Shown here: positions 32,528 to 42,401 of the stretch, in pieces
How positions within the stretch are numbered: position 1 is the stretch's first letter
Layout of the letters: each line of letters begins with the position of its first letter
Origin: JAAYJT01 sp037446395
GTDB taxonomy: Bacteria > Bacteroidota > Bacteroidia > Bacteroidales > JAAYJT01
Assembly (NCBI GenBank): GCA_037446395.1
Contig: JBBIIP010000002.1
Span: 1 to 64,000 of the forward strand
Direction of reading: 5' to 3'
Length of the DNA: 64,000 nt
Notes under the pieces: generated by a model
Database searches by the model: none
What the model was told of the DNA's origin: nothing
What the model saw: the letters and a program-made list of their open reading frames with translations, nothing else
Position numbers and translations under genes: made by a program

Positions 32528-35422
32528 ATGAAAAAACATCTCCTCTTTTTTACTATGGTTTTGGGTCTCTGTCTACATCTCAACGCACAGAACACCAATT
32601 ATTTACGGGTAAAAATATACACCGATAAGCCTTCACAAATTAATGAACTCGGAATTTCTCTTGAGAATGCTGAAATTAAGGCCGGGGTTTTCATAATTGC
32701 CGAACTATCAGCCCATGAGCTCAGCTTGTTGGCCAATAAAGGCATTCACTATGACGTATTAATTGGGGATATGAGTGCCTGGTATCGGCAACGGAATAAC
32801 ACACCTGAATCAAAATCAGATATTCATACAGGTACAACCCTGTCAAAAAATTACCCTGTACCTATCGGCTTCTCGCTTGGTTCGGTAGGTGGTTTCTGTT
32901 CCTACAGTGAATATCTTACCCACCTCGATCAGCTCTATGAAATGTATCCTTCGCGGATAACCCCAAAGCAGCTTGCCAGCCCAACAATCTTCACGATAGA
33001 AGGAAGGCCGGTTTACATGGTTAAGATTTCAAACAACCCGTCGGTTTACCAGGCAGGTAAGCCCAAAGTGCTGTATACTGGCATGGTACATGCCCGTGAG
33101 CCGATTGGAATGCAACACCTGCTCTATTTCATGTATTATATCCTTCAGCATTATCAAACCAACCCTCAAATTAAATACCTGATCGATAACACGGAGCTAT
33201 ATTTTGTACCCGTTGCAAACCCAGACGGATATTTATACAATGAACTCATAAATCCGTTTGGTGGGGGCATGTGGCGCAAGAACCGCAGGGTTAATGTTGG
33301 GGGAAGTATGGGGGTTGATCTGAACAGAAATTTTGGTTTTATGTGGGGATATGATAATGTTGGATCTTCGGGTAATCCTTCATCTGAAACCTATCGGGGA
33401 ACAAGTTCTTTTTCGGAACCTGAGACACAGATAATCCGAAATTTATGCCAAAATATCCCCTTTTCAATAGCATTAAATTATCACTCATATTCCAATTTAT
33501 TGCTTTATCCATGGGGATACATTGCCCAGTCAACTCCAGATGACTTGCTGTTCAAGAATTTCGCCATGCACATGACTGCAGACAACAAATATGTTTATGG
33601 TATTGGCAGCACCACTATTTATGCTACCAATGGCGGATCGGACGATTGGATGTATGGCGAGCAGGCAACCAAGAATAAAATTTTTGCCTATACTCCTGAA
33701 ATCGGCTCTACTACAGACGGTTTCTGGCCTGCGACGAATCGCATCATTCCACAGTGCCAGGAAAATATGCTTCAAAGTATGCTTGCAGGGCTGTTTACTC
33801 TGCACTACGGAACTCTTACCGATAAAGGCAACCTTATTTCGGCTACAAGAAATGGACACATTGTTTTTGATCTTCAGCGACTTGGGCTAAAGCATGGAGA
33901 AAATTTTACTGTTTCGTTGCAGCCTCTCTGCTCAGGAGTTCAGTCTGTAGGTAGCCCAAAAGTATTTACTGGCCTGAGCCTGCTTCAGACCATCACGGAC
34001 TCTATTTCATACACCCTTGCACCAGCAACTCAACACGGCACTAAGCTTAGATTTCTGCTCACGCTAAATAATGGGCACTTTGTTACGACAGATACCATTT
34101 CACGTATTTTCGGCACCTTAGCTCCAGTCTTTTCCGATGATTGCGCTACGCTCAACAACTGGATCGGAACCTGGGGCGTAACCACAAGCACTTTTGTTTC
34201 ATCTCCGGCCAGCATCACCGACAGCCCTTCCGGCTTTTATGCTTCCAATTCAAACCGGACAATTACAACCACCAATGCCATTGACCTGAATAATGCAATG
34301 TTTGCCCAACTAAAATTTTGGGCCAGGTGGAGTGTTGAGGTGAAGTACGATTATGTTCAGGCTAGAATCACGACAAACAATGGTGTTACATGGACTCCGC
34401 TCAGTGGAAAATACACAAAACCCGGAGGCACCAATCAATTATTAGGGCAGCCATTATATGATGGGGATCAACTCACCTGGGTGCAGGAAGAAATAGATTT
34501 AAGCGAATATCTGGGTCAATCTGTTAAAATCAGATTCATTCTTGTGAGCGATAATTCAGTGAATGCCGACGGGTTTTATTTCGACGACATCACCATCACA
34601 AAAATAAGCATATCACCGGGGGTTACTGCCCAGTTTGCAGCAAATACTACCACAGTATTGCAGGGGCAAAAGGTTCAGTATAATGATTTGTCGTCAGGGA
34701 ATCCACTATCATATCAGTGGCTTTTTCAGGGAGGAACCCCTCCTTCGAGCATCCAGCCAAAACCATTGGTTTCCTATACTACGAGCGGCCTTTATGATGT
34801 AAGCCTGACCGTTTCGGGTGCATCGGGTTCAAACACAGCTTTTGCTCCCAATTTTATTTCAGTTCTCGACTCAATTCTATGCCGTCCGGTGGTTTTTGCA
34901 GGGGCAGATGCGAATATCCTACCCACCCAAACACTCCAGATTACTGATGCGAGTGCTTCAAATTTCAGCACCTTGTTTTGGACAACAAGCGGAAACGGTA
35001 CATTTAGTAATCCCACCATTCTCAATCCAATGTATACGCCAGGAAGCCAGGATATTACAACGAGGCGCGTGGTTCTACAACTTGATGCACACCCTATTTA
35101 TCATATTTGCCGGGGCGCAAGCGATCAACTTGTACTCACGATAGGCAACCAAACAGCCATCAATGATTTGGACAATAATTTAATTAGTATCTACCCGAAT
35201 CCTTCTCAAGGTGTTTTTCATATCAAAAACCAATCTGATGAAAACATTCTGAGCGTTGAAGCAGTAAGCACTTCAGGAATAATTGTTTATAAGAGCAAAG
35301 CTGCAATCTGTTCAAACCATGTGGCGAAAATTGATCTAGCCTCCTTGATGCAGGGAGTTTATATGATCAGAGTCACAACTCAAAACAAGCGTTATGTTTT
35401 TAAGGCGATAATAACCAGATAG
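32528..35422 (+). CDS. Secreted M14 zinc carboxypeptidase with T9SS sorting domain
   Basis: A 964-residue exported protein with signal peptide to about residue 20 (LNAQ). The M14 domain (about 115-430) has zinc ligands His188 and Glu191 in VHAREP, LNRNFGFMWG, a third His in LNYHSYSN and catalytic Glu391 in YTPEIGS. After it come a jelly-roll/immunoglobulin-like part (about 540-700, ending DGFYFDDITI), a PKD-like domain (about 705-775) and a C-terminal type IX sorting domain (ISIYPNPSQGVF..). It should be exported by the Por/type IX system and act on peptides outside the cell. Confidence 0.93.
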   Translation: MKKHLLFFTMVLGLCLHLNAQNTNYLRVKIYTDKPSQINELGISLENAEIKAGVFIIAELSAHELSLLANKGIHYDVLIGDMSAWYRQRNNTPESKSDIHTGTTLSKNYPVPIGFSLGSVGGFCSYSEYLTHLDQLYEMYPSRITPKQLASPTIFTIEGRPVYMVKISNNPSVYQAGKPKVLYTGMVHAREPIGMQHLLYFMYYILQHYQTNPQIKYLIDNTELYFVPVANPDGYLYNELINPFGGGMWRKNRRVNVGGSMGVDLNRNFGFMWGYDNVGSSGNPSSETYRGTSSFSEPETQIIRNLCQNIPFSIALNYHSYSNLLLYPWGYIAQSTPDDLLFKNFAMHMTADNKYVYGIGSTTIYATNGGSDDWMYGEQATKNKIFAYTPEIGSTTDGFWPATNRIIPQCQENMLQSMLAGLFTLHYGTLTDKGNLISATRNGHIVFDLQRLGLKHGENFTVSLQPLCSGVQSVGSPKVFTGLSLLQTITDSISYTLAPATQHGTKLRFLLTLNNGHFVTTDTISRIFGTLAPVFSDDCATLNNWIGTWGVTTSTFVSSPASITDSPSGFYASNSNRTITTTNAIDLNNAMFAQLKFWARWSVEVKYDYVQARITTNNGVTWTPLSGKYTKPGGTNQLLGQPLYDGDQLTWVQEEIDLSEYLGQSVKIRFILVSDNSVNADGFYFDDITITKISISPGVTAQFAANTTTVLQGQKVQYNDLSSGNPLSYQWLFQGGTPPSSIQPKPLVSYTTSGLYDVSLTVSGASGSNTAFAPNFISVLDSILCRPVVFAGADANILPTQTLQITDASASNFSTLFWTTSGNGTFSNPTILNPMYTPGSQDITTRRVVLQLDAHPIYHICRGASDQLVLTIGNQTAINDLDNNLISIYPNPSQGVFHIKNQSDENILSVEAVSTSGIIVYKSKAAICSNHVAKIDLASLMQGVYMIRVTTQNKRYVFKAIITR

Positions 35423-35477
35423 TGAGCCCGAATTAATAATTTTTCTTACCATCGAACCGTCAAAATCTTCATGGCCA

Positions 35478-36839
35478 TCAAATAAACATTCCATACATCA
35501 TCCGGCCAATCATAAAATAGATGAACAACCCGATTATATCGTTTGAGGTTGTGATAAAAGGCCCGGTTGCCAGCGCAGGGTCAATCTTATATCTATTAAG
35601 CGCAAGCGGAACAAAAGTGCCAAAAATGGCAGCGAAACATATTACTGCTACCAAAGCCGAACTCACTGTTAGACTGAGGGCAATCGAATGATCAAAAATG
35701 AGATTATAGGCCAGTAAAAGAGAAGAACAAATCAGGGCATTCAGCAAGCCGATTGAAAACTCTTTAAAAAGTTTCGGAAGAATTCCGTCGCGGCTAAGGG
35801 TGTCGTTTGCCAAGCCCTGCACAACCAGTGCCGAGCTTTGAACCCCTACATTGCCGCCCATTGCAGCAATCAGGGGCATGAAAAAAGCCATTTCGGGATA
35901 GATTTTTATTTGTGGTTCATAATTGCTGATCACCCTCGAACCGACTATTCCACCAAAAAGCGCGACCACCAACCACGGCAAACGGGCCCGCGACAACAAC
36001 CAAACATTGTCTGTTGATTCGACATTTTCTGAAATACCCGACATGAGCTGGTAATCCTTGTCAGCTTCATCCTTGATCACATCTACCACATCATCGATTG
36101 TAATTCGCCCCAGAAGCCGCCCCAAATCATCCACCACAGGCAAAACCACCAAATCGTATTTTTGCATGATACTGGCCACTTCTTCGGTCGATTGCGTTGC
36201 ATTAACTGAATGAATATCAGGATCATATATGTCGTTCACTTTGGCCCTGGCCGGTGCGAGCATGATTTTTTTAAGTGGGACAATTCCTTGCAATATATCC
36301 CGATCATTCACAACATAAACATTATAGAATTGCTCAATTTCTTCTGCCTGCCTGCGGATTTCGCGAATACAAGTAGTCACTGTCCAGTTCATATTTGCCT
36401 TCACCAATTCTTTGGCCATCAAACCACCGGCGGTATCTTCCGGATAATTAAGCAAATCGGCAATATTAGCCGCCTGTTCGGCATCCTCAACATGCGAAAG
36501 CACTTCCGAACGTAAGGTTTGGGGTAGTTCTGAAATAAGGTCAGCCGCATCATCAGAGTCTAAATTGTCAATATATCTTTGGGCGATATCTTTCGAGGAA
36601 ACATTTTCGAGCAGATCCTCTCGGACATCCTCCTGTAATTCCATCAACACATCAGCCGCCTCTTCCTCTTCGAGCAGTGAGAAAACATATCTTGCCTCAT
36701 TCAGATCTAATTCCTCAATTATCTCGGCAATATCTGCCGGATAGAGCTCATCTAACATCTTCCGCACAATTTGCTGATCCTGCCTAGCGATCGCTTGTGC
36801 GATGGTTTCGAGATAATCCCGGGTGACCGTAAACTGCAT
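35478..36839 (-). CDS. mgtE: Magnesium transporter MgtE
   Basis: A 453-residue MgtE. An N-terminal helical gating domain (about 1-130: LEEEEAADVLMELQEDVRED), two CBS domains (about 135-260: TRIT-like GRITIDDVVDVIKDEADKD) and a C-terminal five-helix pore (about 285-453: GGNVGVQSSALVVQGLAN) are in the usual order. The protein imports Mg2+ and is closed by Mg2+ binding to the cytosolic domains. It stands alone, transcribed opposite the M14 gene. Confidence 0.95.
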   Translation of the reverse strand: MQFTVTRDYLETIAQAIARQDQQIVRKMLDELYPADIAEIIEELDLNEARYVFSLLEEEEAADVLMELQEDVREDLLENVSSKDIAQRYIDNLDSDDAADLISELPQTLRSEVLSHVEDAEQAANIADLLNYPEDTAGGLMAKELVKANMNWTVTTCIREIRRQAEEIEQFYNVYVVNDRDILQGIVPLKKIMLAPARAKVNDIYDPDIHSVNATQSTEEVASIMQKYDLVVLPVVDDLGRLLGRITIDDVVDVIKDEADKDYQLMSGISENVESTDNVWLLSRARLPWLVVALFGGIVGSRVISNYEPQIKIYPEMAFFMPLIAAMGGNVGVQSSALVVQGLANDTLSRDGILPKLFKEFSIGLLNALICSSLLLAYNLIFDHSIALSLTVSSALVAVICFAAIFGTFVPLALNRYKIDPALATGPFITTSNDIIGLFIYFMIGRMMYGMFI

Positions 36840-37034
36840 AATACCAAATTTGATGGGTGCTTTTTTTGAGGCACGAAAGATAACGATTTTAAAGAATTTT
36901 GGAGTGCAGCATCATATAAAAATCAATCATCCAAAAATTTTCATAAACTAACAGAACGTTTTTTTTATTCAAACTTAACTTCACTCAGTCAAATTTGCCT
37001 ATTTTCACATGCTGAATATAAATAATACGCAACT

Positions 37035-38303
37035 ATGAAACTACTCGCCTCAATTGTCTTTCTGATAATTCTTAATCCTGTCTATGGAGCGTTTGACAAA
37101 TATTTTACATCCAACACAATGCGATTGGATTATTTTCGAACGGGGAACTACAATACAGAAATTCTTTCTTTTGATGAGTTGATTTCAGAAGGCCACTGGG
37201 CCGGTTCTATCGTTAACCTGATTGATACATTCGATTATGGGGTGCATAAGTTTGAAGTGTTTGACCTTGCCTCAGGGGTCCTGATATTTTCACGTAATTA
37301 TGCCTCTCTTTTTGGCGAATGGCAAACCACAGAAGAGGCAAAGCATACTTGGCGCACTTTTGGCGAAACAATTATTTTCCCGTTTCCAAAAGAAAAGGTG
37401 GTTGTTGCTTTTTTTAGTCGCGCTCGCAAAGGAAATTGGGAGAAGAGATTTGATTATACGATTGACCCTACAAGCATATTTGTTTCGAAAGAAGCCAAAA
37501 CTGTTTTTCCTGTGCTTGATATTCATGTCAAGGGAGGAACCAACTCATGCCTGGATGTAGTCTTTTTGCCCGAAGGATATACCGACACAGAAATGGAAAA
37601 GTTCAAGAACGATAGCCGTCGCTTTGCTGATTTTTTACTGAAATCCAAACCGTTCAGCGGAAGCCCCGATAAAATTAACATCCGTGCTGTCTTAGCCTCC
37701 AGCCTCGAAAGCGGAACCGACATCCCCGGTAATAATACCTGGAAACAAACTGCAATGAATTCAAGTTTCTATACATTCGGATCGGAACGCTATCTGATGA
37801 CCATGGATGTGAAAAGTGTGCGAAACCTGGCCGCCAACGCCCCCTACGAACAAATTGTGATTATTGTGAATTCGCCAAAATATGGTGGGGGTGGAATATA
37901 CAACTACTACTCTGTAGCCACCAGCGACAATCCCGTTGCGGATTACGTTTTTATTCATGAATTCGGCCATGCATTCGGCGCCTTGGGAGATGAATACTAT
38001 AGTTCCGAGGTTGCTTATCTCGACTACTATGATCTAGCGGTTGAACCCTGGGAGCCAAACCTCACTACTTTAGTTGACTTTAACCGTAAGTGGAAAGATA
38101 TGGTAAATTCTAAAACCCCCATTCCAACTCCTGCCGACAACAAATTTGAATGCAGCGTTGGGGCCTTCGAAGGAGGAGGCTACACAGCCCAGGGTGTATT
38201 TCGCCCTTCGCTCGACTGCACCATGAAATCCTTGAAATACAATGCTTTTTGTCCGGTTTGTCAGCGGGCGCTCACAAGAATGCTGGAGTTCTGTACCCAA
38301 TGA
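37035..38303 (+). CDS. Secreted M64-family (IgA peptidase-like) metallopeptidase
   Basis: A 422-residue protein with signal peptide (to about residue 18, NPVYG). An N-terminal M64_N-type domain (about 25-150) is followed by a metallopeptidase domain. The zinc motif HEFGHAFGALGDEYY has His308, Glu309 and His312, with the third ligand in the GDE segment, the M64 pattern. There is no C-terminal type IX sorting domain, unlike the M14 protein nearby, so it may stay periplasmic or use another route. IgA cleavage is known for few relatives; the substrate here is unknown. Confidence 0.9.
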   Translation: MKLLASIVFLIILNPVYGAFDKYFTSNTMRLDYFRTGNYNTEILSFDELISEGHWAGSIVNLIDTFDYGVHKFEVFDLASGVLIFSRNYASLFGEWQTTEEAKHTWRTFGETIIFPFPKEKVVVAFFSRARKGNWEKRFDYTIDPTSIFVSKEAKTVFPVLDIHVKGGTNSCLDVVFLPEGYTDTEMEKFKNDSRRFADFLLKSKPFSGSPDKINIRAVLASSLESGTDIPGNNTWKQTAMNSSFYTFGSERYLMTMDVKSVRNLAANAPYEQIVIIVNSPKYGGGGIYNYYSVATSDNPVADYVFIHEFGHAFGALGDEYYSSEVAYLDYYDLAVEPWEPNLTTLVDFNRKWKDMVNSKTPIPTPADNKFECSVGAFEGGGYTAQGVFRPSLDCTMKSLKYNAFCPVCQRALTRMLEFCTQ

Positions 38304-38429
38304 AGCATCCTACAACACGTAGGACCTACACTGATAATATTTAGGAATTTCTGCGTTTAATCCGAAGATTTTTCGGTAATTTGCATAAAAAATACGATTT
38401 TAATACTTTAAGAATATAAAGCATTTCAT

Positions 38430-39326
38430 ATGTTAAAATCTTTCGAATCCATTATTGACCTCGCAAAACAAAAAGGAACGCGCCGCCTGGTTGTTGCTGC
38501 AGCCACCGACCGGTATGTTCTTACTGCAGTCATGAAAGCAAAGGCGGAAAAAATTATCGAACCCATTCTCTTCGGAAGGAAGCAGGAAATCCTGAAAATC
38601 TGTGCGGACATTGGATTTGATGTCAGCGGAGTTGAAATCACTGATATTGCCGACCCTGAACAGGCTCCATACGAAGCCGTTTCGATGATTCGTTCCGGCC
38701 AGGCTGACATTATGATGAAGGGAATGATTGATACCAAGAGTATGCTAAAAGCGATACTTGATAAAGAAAAAGGTTTACGCAAGGGAGCTGTAGTTAGTCA
38801 TGTTGCCCTCTTTGAAAGTCCTTATTATCATAAACTGATCGGCGTTACAGATGCAGCCATGCCCATTGTGGCTGATCTGGCCGAAAAAGTCGAGATTATT
38901 AACAATGCCGTTGAAATGTATCATCGCCTGGGGGTTAATGAGCCTAAAATAGCCGTATTAGGACCGATTGAAACCATAAATCCGAAGATGGAGGCGACTG
39001 TTCATGCAGCGATCCTTGCACAAATGAACCAACGGAAACAAATTAAAGGATGTATAATTGACGGCCCATTGGCCTTGGATAATGCTGTTTTGGCCGATTC
39101 TGTCCGTCAAAAAGGCATCGTCAGCAACGTGGCAGGCGACGCCGACTTGCTGGTTACCCATGATATTAACAGCGGAAATATTTTATATAAATCGCTTAAT
39201 TTCCTGGGCGGGGCTGCTTCAGCTGCAGTTGTCATGGGCGCCAAAGTTCCCATTGTGCTTACTTCGCGAGCCGATCCTGATAAAAGCAAACTAATGTCAA
39301 TTGCCCTGGCTGCTGCAATCAGCTAA
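38430..39326 (+). CDS. ptb: Phosphate butyryltransferase
   Basis: A 298-residue phosphate acyltransferase. IMMKGMIDTKSMLKAIL and the C-terminal HDINSGNILYKSLNFLGGA..VVMGAKVPIVLTSRAD blocks are hallmarks of Ptb. It moves the acyl group of butyryl-CoA (and often isobutyryl- or isovaleryl-CoA) to phosphate. The kinase gene starts 29 bases later, so the pair makes ATP from acyl-CoA. A phosphate acetyltransferase role is unlikely given the butyrate kinase partner. Confidence 0.93.
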   Translation: MLKSFESIIDLAKQKGTRRLVVAAATDRYVLTAVMKAKAEKIIEPILFGRKQEILKICADIGFDVSGVEITDIADPEQAPYEAVSMIRSGQADIMMKGMIDTKSMLKAILDKEKGLRKGAVVSHVALFESPYYHKLIGVTDAAMPIVADLAEKVEIINNAVEMYHRLGVNEPKIAVLGPIETINPKMEATVHAAILAQMNQRKQIKGCIIDGPLALDNAVLADSVRQKGIVSNVAGDADLLVTHDINSGNILYKSLNFLGGAASAAVVMGAKVPIVLTSRADPDKSKLMSIALAAAIS

Positions 39327-39355
39327 TCACTCCCCCGCTTAATTTATAATTCAAA

Positions 39356-40432
39356 ATGGAAGAACTCCGAATACTTGCTATAAATCCCGGGTCCACCTCC
39401 ACAAAAATAGCAGTATATGCTGGCACTACCCCGATGCTGGTTAAGACCATCATCCACTCTTCTGAGGAACTACGGCAATTTAATAAACTAACTGACCAGT
39501 TCAATTTTCGTAAAAACATCATTTATCAGGAACTTAAAGATGCCGAAATACGCATAGACCTGATTCGGGTAGTCATGGGCATAGGGGGTTTGTTAAAACC
39601 CATACCTTCAGGAGTTTATGCTGTAAACGACAAAATGAAGTATGACCTTCGCAACAGCCCCATGGGGGAGCATGCCAGCAACCTGGGGGGGTTGATTGCT
39701 GACGATATCGCTCAGGCCCTGCCCGATGCAAGAGCGTATATCGTAGATCCGATTGTGGTGGACGAGTTGCAAGACATCGCACGATTATCAGGACATCCTG
39801 CATTTAAAAGGGTTTCTATCTTTCATGCCCTTAACCAAAAAGCAATTGCAAGAAGCCACGCCAAATCCATCATGAAGGCGTATGAAGATTTGAACCTTAT
39901 TGTAGTACACCTTGGTGGTGGAATCACCGTTGGGGCACATCAGAAAGGGAAAGTTATTGATGTGAACCAGGGCCTTGATGGCGAAGGGCCTTTTTCTCCC
40001 GAAAGAAGCGGAACCCTTCCCAGTGCCGACCTCATAAAAGCTTGCTTTAGCGGAAAATATACCGAAGAACAATTACTGAAAATGGTCAAAGGAGAGGGAG
40101 GGCTTGTTGCATACCTCGGCACCAACAATGCGTATGAAGTGGAACAACGCGTTGAGGCTGGGGATTCTTATGCCTTCCTTATATTTGATGCGATGACATA
40201 CCAGGTCGCAAAATTTGTTGGCGCAATGGCTACAGTTCTTTTCGGCCAGGTAGATGGAATTCTCATTACTGGAGGCATAGCCAAAAGTAATTGGTTTGTT
40301 AACCGCATTATGGCCCGTGTTCACCGCATTGCTCCTGTGTTTGTATATCCCGGCGAGGACGAAATGCGCTCCCTGGTCATGAATGGTTTGATGGTAATTA
40401 AAGGGGAGGTTGAAGTGAAGGAATACACCTAA
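39356..40432 (+). CDS. buk: Butyrate kinase
   Basis: A 358-residue member of the acetokinase family. The first phosphate loop is INPGSTSTKIAVY, VVHLGGGITVGAH is the adenosine/phosphate block, and GEGPFSPERSGTLP is characteristic of butyrate rather than acetate kinase. It converts butyryl-phosphate to butyrate with ATP formation, and relatives also use branched acyl phosphates such as isovaleryl and isobutyryl. With ptb it forms a terminal energy-conserving step that could serve amino acid fermentation. Confidence 0.95.
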   Translation: MEELRILAINPGSTSTKIAVYAGTTPMLVKTIIHSSEELRQFNKLTDQFNFRKNIIYQELKDAEIRIDLIRVVMGIGGLLKPIPSGVYAVNDKMKYDLRNSPMGEHASNLGGLIADDIAQALPDARAYIVDPIVVDELQDIARLSGHPAFKRVSIFHALNQKAIARSHAKSIMKAYEDLNLIVVHLGGGITVGAHQKGKVIDVNQGLDGEGPFSPERSGTLPSADLIKACFSGKYTEEQLLKMVKGEGGLVAYLGTNNAYEVEQRVEAGDSYAFLIFDAMTYQVAKFVGAMATVLFGQVDGILITGGIAKSNWFVNRIMARVHRIAPVFVYPGEDEMRSLVMNGLMVIKGEVEVKEYT

Positions 40433-40467
40433 TTAGTTATAACTTCCAACTCATTAGCTTCAACCAT

Positions 40468-40827
40468 ATGCCATACCAGGAAACCAATAAGCAAACTGCC
40501 ACTTTCGATGATTTTTTAAAGATTGAAATACGGGTTGGCAAAATTATTGATGTCGAACCTTTTCCTGAAGCTCGAAATCCCTCCTATAAGCTCATCATTG
40601 ATTTTGGAAAACCGATTGGACTTAAGAAGTCAATTGCCCAACTCACTACGCATTATTCTGAGCAATCGCTCATTAATAAGTTGGTGATATGTGTAGTGAA
40701 TTTTCCTCCCAGGCAAATCGGAAAAGCCATTTCTGAAGTTCTTACCCTTGGTGTCCCCGACCCGAATAACCAATGCGTGCTTCTTGCGCCCGACAAGGAA
40801 GTGCCTTTAGGTGGGAAATTATACTGA
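40468..40827 (+). CDS. csaA: CsaA-like tRNA-binding/chaperone protein
   Basis: A 119-residue single tRNA-binding OB domain (tRBD, as in the C-terminus of Met-tRNA synthetase). FLKIEIRVGKIIDVEPFPEA and the NKLVICVVNFPPRQIG segment, with GVPDPNNQCVLLAPD at the end, match CsaA. The domain binds tRNA-like RNA and has been linked to protein export in Bacillus. It sits 35 bases after buk and 5 bases before the CYTH gene, so it is probably in the same operon; no functional link with Ptb-Buk is obvious. Confidence 0.9.
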   Translation: MPYQETNKQTATFDDFLKIEIRVGKIIDVEPFPEARNPSYKLIIDFGKPIGLKKSIAQLTTHYSEQSLINKLVICVVNFPPRQIGKAISEVLTLGVPDPNNQCVLLAPDKEVPLGGKLY

Positions 40828-40832
40828 AGAAT

Positions 40833-41366
40833 ATGGCAATAAAGAATTTCGAATTCAAAGCAAAAGTCGCCGACCTTGAACTTCTTCAAAAAAAACTTCT
40901 TGGCCTTCATCCCCACTATATCGGTGAAGATAATCAGGTTGATACCTATTTTAATGTAGCCATTGGAAGACTAAAGCTGCGAGAGGGGAATATTGAAAAT
41001 GCACTTATTCACTACTTTAGGCCTAATACTGCAGGGGCAAAACTTTCTGAAGTGTTGCTCTATCGCCATCATCCCGACCAGGCACTCAAAGAGATATTAA
41101 TCAAAACCCTCGGTATAAAGGTAGTTGTGAGAAAGCAGAGAAAAATCTATTTTATTGAAAACGTAAAATTTCATTTCGACAACGTAATGAACCTTGGAAC
41201 ATTTGTCGAAGTTGAAGCCATTGACAAAACAGGTGCTTTCGAAATCCATGAATTACAGAAGCAATGTCTTGATTATGAAACCTTTTTAGAAATTAAACAA
41301 CAAGATTTCATCTCTGAATCATACAGCGATTTGCTTTTAGCTTTGGTTGATGGAAGTACTCCCTAG
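40833..41366 (+). CDS. CYTH-domain (class IV adenylate cyclase-like) protein
   Basis: A 177-residue CYTH protein with ATG at 40833, 5 bases after csaA. The N-terminus NFEFKAKV is the EhKAr/K-type CYTH signature, and KLREG and the strand IYFIENVKFHFDNVMNLGT are typical of the tunnel fold. CYTH proteins act on triphosphates: thiamine triphosphatases, inorganic triphosphatases or class IV adenylate cyclases. The active substrate cannot be told from this sequence. Confidence 0.85.
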   Translation: MAIKNFEFKAKVADLELLQKKLLGLHPHYIGEDNQVDTYFNVAIGRLKLREGNIENALIHYFRPNTAGAKLSEVLLYRHHPDQALKEILIKTLGIKVVVRKQRKIYFIENVKFHFDNVMNLGTFVEVEAIDKTGAFEIHELQKQCLDYETFLEIKQQDFISESYSDLLLALVDGSTP

Positions 41367-41455
41367 GTTAGCTCAGGGAAAGAAGAATAAAATTTCTTCC
41401 ACCCGTATTGAACCTCGGAAACTTCTATGGTGTTTGTTTTCAAAATCATTTACCA

Positions 41456-42295
41456 ATGAAACTATTTCCAATAGAAACAGGTACCTTTAAACTTGATGGA
41501 GGAGCCATGTTTGGCGTAGTTCCCAAAACATTATGGAGCAAAGCCTATACTGCCGACCAAAACAATAAGATAACGATGAGCATACGATGCTTACTTGTGA
41601 TCAACGGGGATCGCAAAATATTGATAAACAATGGAATGGGTCAAAAAAATAAAAATAAAAATATTCGATATTTTGACCTTTCTGATAGCCCCGGACTGTA
41701 TGATTCACTAAGTGCCATGAGCCTCAGCCCCGATGATATTACTGATGTTTTCCTGACCCACCTGCACTTTGATCATTGTGGGGGAAGTGTTGAAATGGAT
41801 GAAGCCGGAAACCTGTACCCAGCCTTTACGAATGCCGTTTATCATGTAAGCAAGCAACAATGGGAGTGGGCAATGAATCCAAACAAGCGCGAAAAACCAT
41901 CGTATCCTCCCGAAAACCTCTTGCCAATACTTGAATATGGGAAACTCAGACTATTTGAAAACGAAGGAGAAATGTTTCCGGGATTCAGGGTTAAGCTTTT
42001 CAATGGCCACACGATCGGCCAGGCAATTCCTATGATTAATTTCAACGGAAAAACTGTGGTCTACACGTCCGATGTAATTCCTACCACCGCTCATTTGCCT
42101 CTCCCATACATCATGAGCTACGACATTCACCCGCTGGTGTCGCTCGAAGAAAAAGAAGCCCTACTCAACGAGGCGGTTAATAACAATTTTATTCTTTTTT
42201 TTGAACACGATTATTACACCCAAGCCTGTACACTAAAGCAAACTCCTGCCGGGGTGCGGCCAGAAGAAAAACTACGTATAGAAATCCTGAACTAG
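41456..42295 (+). CDS. Metallo-beta-lactamase-fold hydrolase
   Basis: A 279-residue MBL-fold enzyme, started at ATG 41456 because the upstream in-frame codons look like leader. THLHFDHCGG is the zinc motif, with NGHTIGQAIP, YTSDVIPTTAH and FEHDYYTQ further ligands. It resembles AHL-lactonase/Zn-dependent hydrolase-type MBLs (MSIRCLLVINGDRKILINNGMG near the N-terminus). It lies 89 bases after the CYTH gene, same strand. Substrate unknown. Confidence 0.85.
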   Translation: MKLFPIETGTFKLDGGAMFGVVPKTLWSKAYTADQNNKITMSIRCLLVINGDRKILINNGMGQKNKNKNIRYFDLSDSPGLYDSLSAMSLSPDDITDVFLTHLHFDHCGGSVEMDEAGNLYPAFTNAVYHVSKQQWEWAMNPNKREKPSYPPENLLPILEYGKLRLFENEGEMFPGFRVKLFNGHTIGQAIPMINFNGKTVVYTSDVIPTTAHLPLPYIMSYDIHPLVSLEEKEALLNEAVNNNFILFFEHDYYTQACTLKQTPAGVRPEEKLRIEILN

Positions 42296-42401
42296 GTTCC
42301 CCTGATTCCCATACCTGTCAGGGTACCAACTCAATATATCTATGAATTAAACCGTAGTTAGATAAAGAGCGTAACTATACTGACTTCCCAAATTGTTATT
42401 C

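Noticed and set aside
38308..38324. TCCTAC-aacac-GTAGGA hairpin after the M64 gene
   Set aside because: Short stem with no following T-run, so not called as a terminator.
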